62,454 nucleotides of DNA. Source: Dehalococcoidia bacterium. Lineage in GTDB: Bacteria; Chloroflexota; Dehalococcoidia; Tepidiformales; Tepidiformaceae. The DNA is taken from contig SKSF01000081.1 in assembly GCA_007118095.1 (NCBI GenBank), forward strand, positions 1-62,454. The letters are read 5' to 3'. The translations under genes and the position numbers were made by a program. Below the pieces are notes generated by a model, which saw only the letters and a program-made list of their open reading frames with translations, had not been told where the DNA came from and did not search any database. Positions 1-7,718 of the stretch are shown piece by piece (within the stretch, counting starts at the first letter, position 1; every line of letters starts with the position of its first letter).

Positions 1-929
1 GGCTCCACTGTTTGCTGCACTGTCGCGTGGTCGAGAACGGCACGCAGGGTCGCCTCGGGGAGCGTATTCACCGTCTGCGGAGCAACCAGCTCTTCCACGT
101 AGAGCACATCCGAATAGTCCGCGTTTTTCGTCCCGGTCGATGCCCAGAGCGGCCGCTGTACCCGCGCGCCCGCCGCTGCGAGGGCCTCCCACCGCTCCCC
201 GGAGAAGATGTTTCCGAAGCGCCGGTACGCGTCCCGCGCATTGGCGATGGCAGCGGTCCCCCGCAATGGCGACCCCTCGGGCAGCAGCGGGTCAATCGCT
301 GTGTCCAGCCGCGAGACGAAGAATGACGCCACGCTCGCCGGCCCGTCGACTGGCAGCCCGGCTTCCCGCCGCTGTTCGAGTCCGCGGACATAGGCTTCCG
401 CGGACTGCTCGTAGACACCGGTGTCGAAGAGGAGCGTCTGGTTCACGTTAATACCGGCGGCGATGAGGGCTTCGAGCGCCTGCACGCCAGCCTGTGTCCC
501 CGGCACCTTCACCATGAGGTTCGGACGGCCAAGGAGTGCGGAAAGGCGCTGCGCCTCCGCGACGGTCGCATCAATATCGTTTTCGATGCCGGGCGGCACT
601 TCGAGCGAAACGAATCCGTCGGCGCCGCCGGTTGCCTCGTACACGGGCAACAGCACATCGCACGCGTCCCCGATGTCACGGGCAGCGATGCGCACGAACA
701 CCTCGTACGGGTCGGTCACGCCCTCGCGCGCGGCAGCCGCGATATCGGCGTCGTACGCGTCCGAACTCGAGAGCGCTTTCTCGAAGATGGTCGGGTTTGA
801 AGTCACGCCCGTGATCTCGCGGTCACGAACCATGCGCGCCAGCTCGCCCGAAGCAATCAGGTCGCGGCTGATGTAGTCGAGCCACGGGCTCTGTCCCGCA
901 TCGATGAGCGCCTGTGTCGCGGTGGTCAT
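1..929 (-). CDS. tal: transaldolase, 3' end cut by window edge
   Basis: Non-oxidative pentose phosphate pathway enzyme that moves a dihydroxyacetone unit between sugar phosphates through a Schiff-base lysine; cytoplasmic. The reverse frame from ATG 929 is open to base 1 (309 codons) and reads MTTATQALIDAGQSPWLDYI, then the family hallmark GVTSNPTIFEKAL near residue 42, a VKVPGT segment carrying the likely Schiff-base lysine, and GINVNQTLLF. The start overlaps the rpiB stop as ATGA, so it is translated with rpiB and tkt. The C-terminus lies outside the window, so it cannot be told whether this is a stand-alone transaldolase (about 370 residues in the high-GC type) or one fused to glucose-6-phosphate isomerase, a fusion known in other bacteria. 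Confidence 0.93.
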   Translation of the reverse strand, partial: MTTATQALIDAGQSPWLDYISRDLIASGELARMVRDREITGVTSNPTIFEKALSSSDAYDADIAAAAREGVTDPYEVFVRIAARDIGDACDVLLPVYEATGGADGFVSLEVPPGIENDIDATVAEAQRLSALLGRPNLMVKVPGTQAGVQALEALIAAGINVNQTLLFDTGVYEQSAEAYVRGLEQRREAGLPVDGPASVASFFVSRLDTAIDPLLPEGSPLRGTAAIANARDAYRRFGNIFSGERWEALAAAGARVQRPLWASTGTKNADYSDVLYVEELVAPQTVNTLPEATLRAVLDHATVQQTVE

Positions 930-1393
930 CTGCACTGTCCCTCGCCCGCAGTGTCGGCCTCGATCGCGAGGACCTTGTCGAGCCTCCGCTGATGCCGGTC
1001 GAGCCCGGAGAACCGGGCGCTGGCGAACGCGCGCAGCGATTCTTTGGCCAGCTCTGGCCCGATGATACGCGCTCCAAGGCACAGGACGTTCATATCATCG
1101 TCCTCCACGCCCTGCCGCGCCGAGAAGGTATCGTGACACAGCGCCGCCCGGATGCCCTTTACCTTGTTCGCCGCAACCCCGGCACCCACCCCGCTGCCGC
1201 AGATAAGCACGCCGCGCTCCGCCTGTCCGCCCGCCACCGCATGGGCGAGCGCTTCGGCGAAGTCCGGGTAGTCGCTCGGCGATTCATCGTGTGCGCCCAG
1301 GTCCACCACGTCGTGGCCAAGGGCGTGCAGTTCCTCCACAACGGTGGCCTTGAGCGGAAACCCCGCGTGGTCACACGCAACCGCGATCCGCAT
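926..1393 (-). CDS. rpiB: ribose-5-phosphate isomerase B
   Basis: Interconverts ribose 5-phosphate and ribulose 5-phosphate, feeding the neighbouring transketolase and transaldolase. The 155-residue protein has the LacA/RpiB fold signatures: CDHAG near residue 7, the phosphate/active-site loop CGSGVGAGVAANK starting at Cys65, and NVLCLGARI near residue 102. Length is normal for RpiB. The start ATG shares one base with the tkt stop (TGATG) and its stop overlaps the tal start (ATGA), so the three genes form one translationally coupled operon, tkt-rpiB-tal. The family also contains allose-6-phosphate isomerases, but the pentose-phosphate neighbours make RpiB the clear reading. Confidence 0.95.
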   Translation of the reverse strand: MRIAVACDHAGFPLKATVVEELHALGHDVVDLGAHDESPSDYPDFAEALAHAVAGGQAERGVLICGSGVGAGVAANKVKGIRAALCHDTFSARQGVEDDDMNVLCLGARIIGPELAKESLRAFASARFSGLDRHQRRLDKVLAIEADTAGEGQCR

Positions 1394-3405
1394 CAGGATG
1401 CCTCTTCCACGCGGACGAGCACCGAACGAGCCGCCGCCGCCACAGCCTTCGGGGTGATACCCAGTTCTTCGTAGATGACTTTGAACGGAGCGGATGCCCC
1501 GAAGCGGTCGATACCAACCACTTCGCCATCGCTCCCGACCCAGCGGTGCCAGCCAAACGTGGCCCCGGCTTCCACAGCGACACGCGCCTTCACGCCCGGC
1601 GGCAGCACCTGGTCCTGGTAGTCGCGCGGCTGCGCTTCGAACCGGTCCCAGGCGGGCATGCTCACGACGCGCGCTTCGATACCCTCGTCCGCCAAGACAT
1701 CACGAGCTTCGAGCGCGATCGCGACTTCGGACCCGGTGGCAATGAGTATGACATCGGGCTCCCCGTCAGCATCGGCGACGATGTACGCGCCGCGCGTGAC
1801 CCCTTCCATCGCCGTCTCGGGGTCGACGATGACCGGTACCTTCTGCCGGGTGAGCGCGAGCGCCGTGGGGCCCTGGCTATCGAACGCAAGCGCCCAGGAA
1901 GCGGTCGTCTCGTTCGCATCCGCTGGCCGGAACAGGTTGAGCCCGGGCATGGCACGGAGTGACGCAAGCTGCTCAATGGGCTGGTGCGTCGGGCCGTCTT
2001 CACCAAGGCCGATGCTGTCATGGGTGAATACGAACGTCGTCTTCGCCTGCATGATCGCAGCGAGCCGGATTGCCGGCCGCATGTAGTCGGAGAAGGTAAG
2101 AAAGGTCCCGCAGTAGGGCAGGATGCCGCCGTGCCGGGCGAGCCCGTTCATGATCCCGCCCATGGCATGCTCTCGCACCCCGAAATGGATGTTGCGCCCG
2201 CCCGGCTCCGTCGCGCCCATCGTGGCTTCGTCCTTAAGGAGCGTGTTGTTCGAGCCGGCAAGGTCCGCCGAACCCCCGATAAGGTTCGGGATGATTGGTG
2301 CGAGCGCGTTCAGCGCCTTGCCAGAAGCAACGCGAGTCTCGACCTGTTCTCCGATTTCGAACCGCGGCAGTGCGCCAGCCCAGCCCTCCGGGAGGATACC
2401 TTTGTGGCTTCGCCGGAATTCGTCCGCGAGCTCCGGGTGGTCGGCGGCGAAGGCGTCGAACCGCTCCTGCCACTCCGCCTCGGCGCGCGCACCCTCGTCC
2501 AGCGCCTGCCGGAACCGTTCCTGGACGGACGGCGGAATGTGGAATGCCGGTTCCTGCGGCCAGTCGAGGGCGTCCTTGGTGAGCTGCACTTCGTCTTCGC
2601 CCAGGGCTGTGCCGTGAGCGGCCGCGGTGCCCGCCTTGTTCGGACTCCCCTCACCAATCCGTGTCCCGGCGATGATTAACGACGGCCGGAGCGAGTCCTC
2701 ACGCGCCGCATCGACGGCGCGCGTCACCATCTCGACGTCACCCCCGTCGACCTCTTCTACATGCCACCCGTACGCCCGGAACCGCATCCCGACGTCTTCT
2801 TTGAACGCCAGGTCAGTGCCGCCGTCGATCGTTATCCCGTTGTCGTCATAGAGGAAGATGAGCTTCCCGAGCCCCAGCGTGCCGGCGAGCGAGGCCGCCT
2901 CGGACGCGACGCCCTCCATGAGGTCACCGTCGCTGCAGATCCCGTAGGTGTAGTGGTCCACTACCGTGTGCCCGTTCGTGTTGTACCGGGCCGCCTGCCA
3001 GCGCTCGGCAATTGCCAGCCCCACGGCCATCGAGAATCCAGCCCCGAGCGGCCCCGTTGTCACTTCAACGCCGGGCGTGTGCCCCGACTCCGGGTGGCCC
3101 GGTGTCTTGCTTTCCCACTGCCGGAAGCGCCGGATTTCGTCCATGTCGAGGTCGTATCCCGAGAGGTGCAGGAGCGAATAGAGCAACATCGACGCGTGCC
3201 CCGCGGACAGGACGAAGCGGTCCCGGTCGGGCCAGTCGGGGTTGGCGGGATTGTGCTTGAGGAAGCGCGTCCACAGCGCATAGGCCATCGGCGCGGCGCC
3301 CATGGGCGCGCCGGGGTGGCCGCTCTTCGCCGCCTCGACGGCGTCGATGGAGAGGGTTCGTATCGTATTGATACAAAGCTGGTCTATCTCGGGTGTTGTG
3401 CTCAC
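1393..3405 (-). CDS. tkt: transketolase
   Basis: Thiamine-diphosphate enzyme that transfers two-carbon ketol units between sugar phosphates in the non-oxidative pentose phosphate pathway. At 670 residues it has normal full length. Visible are the N-terminal [16 protein letters not shown] region, the ThDP/metal motif CSDGDLMEG followed by the Asn of YDDNGIT (residues about 150-190), the pyrimidine-domain REHAMGG with the catalytic Glu near residue 410, and the [17 protein letters not shown] stretch. It is the first gene of the tkt-rpiB-tal operon on the minus strand. The long CDS shows no frameshift. No clear Shine-Dalgarno was seen before the ATG. Confidence 0.97.
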   Translation of the reverse strand: MSTTPEIDQLCINTIRTLSIDAVEAAKSGHPGAPMGAAPMAYALWTRFLKHNPANPDWPDRDRFVLSAGHASMLLYSLLHLSGYDLDMDEIRRFRQWESKTPGHPESGHTPGVEVTTGPLGAGFSMAVGLAIAERWQAARYNTNGHTVVDHYTYGICSDGDLMEGVASEAASLAGTLGLGKLIFLYDDNGITIDGGTDLAFKEDVGMRFRAYGWHVEEVDGGDVEMVTRAVDAAREDSLRPSLIIAGTRIGEGSPNKAGTAAAHGTALGEDEVQLTKDALDWPQEPAFHIPPSVQERFRQALDEGARAEAEWQERFDAFAADHPELADEFRRSHKGILPEGWAGALPRFEIGEQVETRVASGKALNALAPIIPNLIGGSADLAGSNNTLLKDEATMGATEPGGRNIHFGVREHAMGGIMNGLARHGGILPYCGTFLTFSDYMRPAIRLAAIMQAKTTFVFTHDSIGLGEDGPTHQPIEQLASLRAMPGLNLFRPADANETTASWALAFDSQGPTALALTRQKVPVIVDPETAMEGVTRGAYIVADADGEPDVILIATGSEVAIALEARDVLADEGIEARVVSMPAWDRFEAQPRDYQDQVLPPGVKARVAVEAGATFGWHRWVGSDGEVVGIDRFGASAPFKVIYEELGITPKAVAAAARSVLVRVEEAS

Positions 3406-3665
3406 AAGCTGGCCTCGTGCCCCGCGTGTCCCGTCATATACGCCGGCGTGGCGGGGCTCGTCTGGTGGAAGTCGAAACGCATGCTCATCGTACGCAAGGC
3501 CGGGCTATGCGTCGCTTTCTCCACGTTTTCTTCACGGATTCCGGGCTCGCGGCAACCCGGGATATGTGAAGTTCTTGCAATACTGGCGCTGCTTCCCCCA
3601 CCCGGATCTATTTTGCGATAGACTATGCCCATCGCCGCATGGGGTGGATCACACAGGAGCGGGTA

Positions 3666-3914
3666 ATGAATCACGAGCAGGTCGCAATGCAGGTTGCGGA
3701 CGTAATCGCTGCCGAGCCAGCGGGCACGAAGGTCGTCGTCTGGGCTGACGGCAGCGTCACGCGCTCCTGCTCGGCCGCGAACCCGACGGTCATGCCCGGT
3801 ACCTCGTGCCGCCCGATCGCGTTCTTCGTCGCCGGCATCGACCGCCCGCACGTACCGGACATCGCGATCCGCGTGCGCCGCGCTCACCGCGACGAGCTCC
3901 GCCCCGCTTCCTGA
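3666..3914 (+). CDS. small hypothetical protein
   Basis: 82 residues starting MNHEQVAMQVADVIAAEPAG. I do not recognise the family. The start is chosen because AGGAG at 3654-3658 sits 7 nt before ATG 3666; an in-frame ATG at 3639 has no such site. A candidate -10, TAGACT, lies at 3619-3624. The protein has two Cys (SCSA and TSCRP) and no membrane segment or signal peptide. The C-terminal part is Arg-rich. It runs convergent to the NYN gene, with only 4 nt between their stops. It might be nucleic-acid binding, but nothing proves that. Confidence 0.55.
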   Translation: MNHEQVAMQVADVIAAEPAGTKVVVWADGSVTRSCSAANPTVMPGTSCRPIAFFVAGIDRPHVPDIAIRVRRAHRDELRPAS

Positions 3915-3918
3915 CACA

Positions 3919-5175
3919 TCATCCAAGCCCCAGGGTCCTCCGCACATCCGGGTGTTGATAGTCCAGAGTGAAAGTGTAGTAGGTGAACTGCTCGCCGGTG
4001 TCTGGTTTCCGGCCCGTGCGCGTCTGGTCGCGTGCGATGACGCCCATGCTCACCATGCTGTTAATCAGATTTTTCAGGTCCCCATCTTCCCGGTCCACCA
4101 CCGTCCGCACTGCCTGCATCATGCGGTTGAACGTGAGCCAATCGCTGCCGGGCTTGTTCCGTTCGTCGCTTAGCGCCTTGATGACCGCTTCGCGCTTGGC
4201 GACGTCCAGGTCTTCGTACACGAAGCCGGCGTAGTCATATGACGCACGCTGCTGCTGTGGCTCCGGGGCCGGGGCGGCAAGCTCAGTCGGCTCGCCCGGC
4301 AGATAGAGGTGATCGACGAAGTCGTGCGTCACGATCTTCACCTTGCCCGCCTTCTCCAGCGCGCGAGCATAGGCGAGCGCTTTTCCCTTGCCAGCCTGCT
4401 GGAAATCAGTCGCGCGCATCCGCTTCTGCAGCTCCTGGCCCAGCAGCGAAACGGTGAACTGCTTCCCGGCCTCGCGGTGCTCGCGCGTGATCTGCAGCGC
4501 CAGGCCGATGGCATCGGCAGTCTTGCGACGGTCCACGCCGGCGCCGTTGTCCTTGCTCTGGCTGATCGCCTCGTCCGTGGCGGCGGCAACAGCCGGCTCC
4601 AGCTTCTGGACCGGCGGTGGCGCTTCCTTGCGCTCGCGCGCAGCCGCCTGTTCGCCAAACGGTTCGATATCGAGGTCGTAGTAGAGGACGACGTCGGCCT
4701 GTTCCGTGAGATGGGCGGCAGTGGTCCAGCTCACGCCGATGATAACGACGCGCTTCCCGCGCGGACGCAGGGTGTTCACGATGTGCACGAAGTCGTTATC
4801 GCCGGAGACGATGATGTAGGTCCCGACATTCGGGAACTGGTGGCTCGCCTCGATGCAGTCGGCGACCAGTTTCACGTCGACCGAGTTCTTCATACGGACG
4901 TTTCCGGTCTCGTCCGTATAGCGCTTCGCGAGGACATAGACAGGCTCGAGGCCGGCGACATAGAGCTTGCTGGGGTCTCCGGCGTGCGCGCCGTCTTCCC
5001 AGTCCGCATAGGCTCGCGCATAAACGACGCGGCCGAACTCCTCGGCCGCCTGGCGGAGTGCCGTCACACTGGGGTGGCGACCGCGCTGGCCGAGGCTGAA
5101 CTTGAGGTTTTCCCAGTCAACGAGCATTGCGACATCGTCGCCGCCCTCGCCTCGCCCGTTGCGGTGCTGTGTCAT
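3919..5175 (-). CDS. NYN-domain (LabA/DUF88-like) putative RNase
   Basis: Residues about 14-150 match the NYN/PIN-like nuclease fold: the first acidic strand MLVDWENL (Asp20), then SVDVKLVADC (Asp100) and VSGDNDFVHIV (Asp126/Asp128), i.e. the conserved acidic cluster that binds metal in this family. The C-terminal half carries two helical segments (about residues 215-300 and 325-415) that resemble OST-HTH/LOTUS-type winged helices, an arrangement known for LabA-like proteins and thought to bind RNA. Substrate is unknown. Transcription is probably leaderless: TACGAT (5187-5182) lies 6 nt before the ATG and there is no Shine-Dalgarno. Soluble; 418 residues. Confidence 0.8.
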   Translation of the reverse strand: MTQHRNGRGEGGDDVAMLVDWENLKFSLGQRGRHPSVTALRQAAEEFGRVVYARAYADWEDGAHAGDPSKLYVAGLEPVYVLAKRYTDETGNVRMKNSVDVKLVADCIEASHQFPNVGTYIIVSGDNDFVHIVNTLRPRGKRVVIIGVSWTTAAHLTEQADVVLYYDLDIEPFGEQAAARERKEAPPPVQKLEPAVAAATDEAISQSKDNGAGVDRRKTADAIGLALQITREHREAGKQFTVSLLGQELQKRMRATDFQQAGKGKALAYARALEKAGKVKIVTHDFVDHLYLPGEPTELAAPAPEPQQQRASYDYAGFVYEDLDVAKREAVIKALSDERNKPGSDWLTFNRMMQAVRTVVDREDGDLKNLINSMVSMGVIARDQTRTGRKPDTGEQFTYYTFTLDYQHPDVRRTLGLG

Positions 5176-5296
5176 GTACCGATCGTAGCACCAATCGGGC
5201 GGGGGCTCAGGCTACCCTGACGTAGCCCGAAACGCCCCATGATGTACGATCGCGGCGGTCGTGCCCGGCACGCCGTTAAGAGAGAGGGTAGTCACA

Positions 5297-5497
5297 ATGG
5301 AGTTTTATAGCGTCAAGCATCGCAAAAAGGTCGAAGTCGACGAGTCCGACATCTCGAAGCGCGTCGTAGAGCGCACCACCAAGGATGGAAGCATCCAGAA
5401 ACGGTACATGCTCGTGGCCGAGACGACCGTTGACGGCGACAAGGTCAAGATGACCAAGTTCGTCAACCAGGCCACCTTCGACGGGATCAAAGACTAG
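5297..5497 (+). CDS. small conserved-looking protein, unknown function
   Basis: 66 residues, MEFYSVKHRKKVEVDESDIS onward, rich in Lys and acidic residues and ending in FVNQATFDGIKD. The start is fixed by AGAGAGGG (5279-5286) before ATG 5297. An upstream in-frame start at 5261 lacks a site. The alternating charged/hydrophobic pattern suggests a small beta-rich soluble protein, but I cannot name a function. A strong terminator follows at 5543-5578, so this is a single-gene transcription unit, which argues that it is real. A TACGAT -10 candidate lies at 5245-5250. It is divergent from the NYN gene. Confidence 0.65.
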   Translation: MEFYSVKHRKKVEVDESDISKRVVERTTKDGSIQKRYMLVAETTVDGDKVKMTKFVNQATFDGIKD

Positions 5498-5542
5498 CGG
5501 CCACCGCCATCGCGGCACCCCCCGCCGCAGCCACACTCTTCC

Positions 5543-5578
5543 CGGGGAGCGCCATCAGCCGAGGCGCTTCCCGTTTTT
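5543..5578 (+). terminator. rho-independent terminator after the 66-residue gene
   Basis: CGGGGAGCGCC (5543-5553) pairs with GGCGCTTCCCG (5563-5573) with one G-T pair, followed by TTTTT. Confidence 0.85.
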
Positions 5579-5599
5579 GTGCGCCGCCTTGCCACTACC

Positions 5600-7390
5600 T
5601 CAGGGCACCTCCGCCGGGATGCGCGCCGCCGCGCTGTAGACATCGTTGAGGATTTTCAGCCGCGTCTGGTCGTCGACGAACAGCGGCCGGTGCATATCCT
5701 CGATCTGGCACGGGATCAGCTTCACGGCCGCGAGGCGGTCCTCCCAGAAGCTGGCCTCGACCAGATAGCACTGGTAGTGCTCCGGCGTGTGGCGCTGGTC
5801 GTAAACGAAGTTCCCCAGCGCATAGGCGATGAACGTATCGTCCCACGCCTCAGCGGCCTGCACATGATGCGCCTGGTTCGCCGCGACCACATCGGCGCCC
5901 ACATCCGCGACCGCACGGTGGGCTTTCACGCTCCGCAGTGCGGCGTCATGAGTATCTTCGGTGCCGGATTGCGGCAGAGTGATGACGAAATCGACCTCCT
6001 CCTTGAGGGCAGCCACGCGTTCCGTAATCCGGTCCGTCCCCAGCGTTTCGACCGGCGCGTCGAAGGCCATCGATGAGTAGCCCTCGGCCAGCTCGGCCGA
6101 GTAGTCGTCGTCCATGGGTGCGGTGCCCGGCTCGTCTTCCGTCGCGCCCAGGTGCATCGCCTGGATGTCGTCATAGCCGAGAAACCCGAAGGTCAGCCCG
6201 TTCCGCTCAAAGATGAGCGGTTCGAAGGCCTCTTCCAGGTTGCGCCCGCCGCCGACCGTCGGGATGCCCGCCTCCTCGAAGTGGTCGAGCGTGGCGAGGA
6301 ACGTCTCCTCGCACCAGAGCCCCCCGGTCCCACAGTCGAACACGTGGTTGGAAGCGATGGTCACCCCGTCGAATCCCGCATGGTGGATCATTTCGAGCGC
6401 TTCAGGAGGCGTGCTGAGATTGACGTGCTCGTGGCATCGGTGGTGGTCGTAGATGTCGTGCACGCCCGCATCCCATGACCCTATAGCAAGGTCGGCCGAT
6501 CCAATGTAGTCGGCCATCTCGCCCCGGAACGGCGACGCCCAGTCACCGCTTTGCTCGATCCGTTGCAGCGAACAGCGCACCGGCAGGATATCGCCCGTCA
6601 GGACGACGCTCGTGACCTCCGGCGCTTCCGGGCCGTTCGCATCGAGCATTGCCAGCGCCTCCTCCCCCCGGTCGGTCAGCGGCTCCACCGAGACACGCTC
6701 CACAAGGGGCCAGCCGGCCGGGTCGCCATAGCCACGCGCCAGGTCGACGCCGTCAACGGTCACCGCGCTAACGGACACGTGAAGCTCCTCGAGGGGGATG
6801 AGAGCAACCGCCCCGGAATCGGGCTCGAGCGCGCCCACGAGTTCTTCGTAATCCTGGAACGTCTGGTCCGGCGTGACGCCGCCGGCGAATTCGCCCGCGA
6901 TTTCGAGCCCGGCGCTGTCCTCCACGGCATAGACGTTGATGGGGCCATCGAGCCCGCCGAGCTCGGACCAGTTCGTCGCACCACCTGAGAGCGCGGCAGC
7001 GAGCTGGTCGCTCGTGAGCTCGTCGATGGCGGTCCATTGCGCGACAACCGGCACGTAATAGCCGGTCGCGAGACCGTCGTCGCCCCCGGTCCGCGCGAAC
7101 CGGAGGTCGGCCGACTCATCGTCAGCAGCCTGGCGCATGTTGGGCAGATTCAATGATTCGGGGACTTCACCTTCGAAGAGGACTTCCTCGCCGCCAGGCG
7201 TATCACCGTTCTCCTCACCGGGAGTTGGCGACGGCTCGCCGCTATCGCCGCCGCCACCGGGGAGCGGCACGTCGTTACTCCCGCCGCCGGTTACATCGGC
7301 AATAACGAAGACGAGGTAGACGAGGGCGGCGAGGACAGCGACCGCGGCGCCAATGAAGCCGACGGTCCAGGGGGCAATGGGAGACCGCAT
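5600..7390 (-). CDS. membrane-anchored CapA-family protein with N-terminal binding-protein-like region
   Basis: 596 residues. One N-terminal membrane segment (about 9-31) is followed by a Gly/Pro/Glu-rich linker (35-70). Residues about 75-260 look like a periplasmic phosphate-binding-type domain (TSDQLAAALSGGATNWSELGG, VALIPLEEL). From about 265 the CapA/poly-gamma-glutamate metallophosphatase-like fold begins: VVLTGDILPV, TIASNHVFDCG, FGFLGYDDI and NQAHHVQ supply the metal-ligand positions. Known CapA members act in surface poly-gamma-glutamate synthesis or are uncharacterised surface proteins. No capB/capC genes are near, so a capsule role is not supported. Divergent from the VWA gene across a 328-bp gap. 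The substrate is unknown. Confidence 0.8.
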   Translation of the reverse strand: MRSPIAPWTVGFIGAAVAVLAALVYLVFVIADVTGGGSNDVPLPGGGGDSGEPSPTPGEENGDTPGGEEVLFEGEVPESLNLPNMRQAADDESADLRFARTGGDDGLATGYYVPVVAQWTAIDELTSDQLAAALSGGATNWSELGGLDGPINVYAVEDSAGLEIAGEFAGGVTPDQTFQDYEELVGALEPDSGAVALIPLEELHVSVSAVTVDGVDLARGYGDPAGWPLVERVSVEPLTDRGEEALAMLDANGPEAPEVTSVVLTGDILPVRCSLQRIEQSGDWASPFRGEMADYIGSADLAIGSWDAGVHDIYDHHRCHEHVNLSTPPEALEMIHHAGFDGVTIASNHVFDCGTGGLWCEETFLATLDHFEEAGIPTVGGGRNLEEAFEPLIFERNGLTFGFLGYDDIQAMHLGATEDEPGTAPMDDDYSAELAEGYSSMAFDAPVETLGTDRITERVAALKEEVDFVITLPQSGTEDTHDAALRSVKAHRAVADVGADVVAANQAHHVQAAEAWDDTFIAYALGNFVYDQRHTPEHYQCYLVEASFWEDRLAAVKLIPCQIEDMHRPLFVDDQTRLKILNDVYSAAARIPAEVP

Positions 7391-7718
7391 GAACGAATGG
7401 TCGGGCTGTTATGTGGGCGCGTCAATGATTCAGGGGAATGACGCATTTTCGATGGTGCTCGCGGAAAGCAGGTTGCCAGCCGAGGAGCCACCGACCATTC
7501 ACCGCTCATCACATCGCCCTGGCGCCAGGCATCGGCGGCACTTGAGTAAGGGGAGACTCGCCATGCAGGCCGCCCGCCTCATTCCCGGGATAAGCGAACA
7601 CGCTTCACTACGCCCGCCACCCCCGACTGACAACCCTTCCCGATTCCGTTACTGTGAACCCAAGACCGGCCCCGGCATACCTATCTACCGGGCCGATTAC
7701 CGACCGGGGGGCTGCCTC
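7391..7718. other. 328-bp divergent intergenic region
   Basis: Lies between the divergent CapA-like and VWA genes. The reading frame is open back into it from the VWA gene, and ATG 7563 has a good AAGGGGAG site, so a 52-residue longer VWA protein is possible. Otherwise it holds only promoter candidates. Confidence 0.5.
7627..7655 (+). promoter_or_regulatory. candidate sigma-70-type promoter for the VWA gene
   Basis: CTGACA (7627-7632), a 17-bp spacer, then TACTGT (7650-7655), about 65 bp before the preferred VWA start. Proposed by eye only. Confidence 0.35.

Noticed and set aside
5210-5227. short inverted repeat GGCTAC/GTAGCC between the NYN and 66-residue genes
   Set aside because: Only 6 bp arms, common by chance in GC-rich DNA; no match to promoters.
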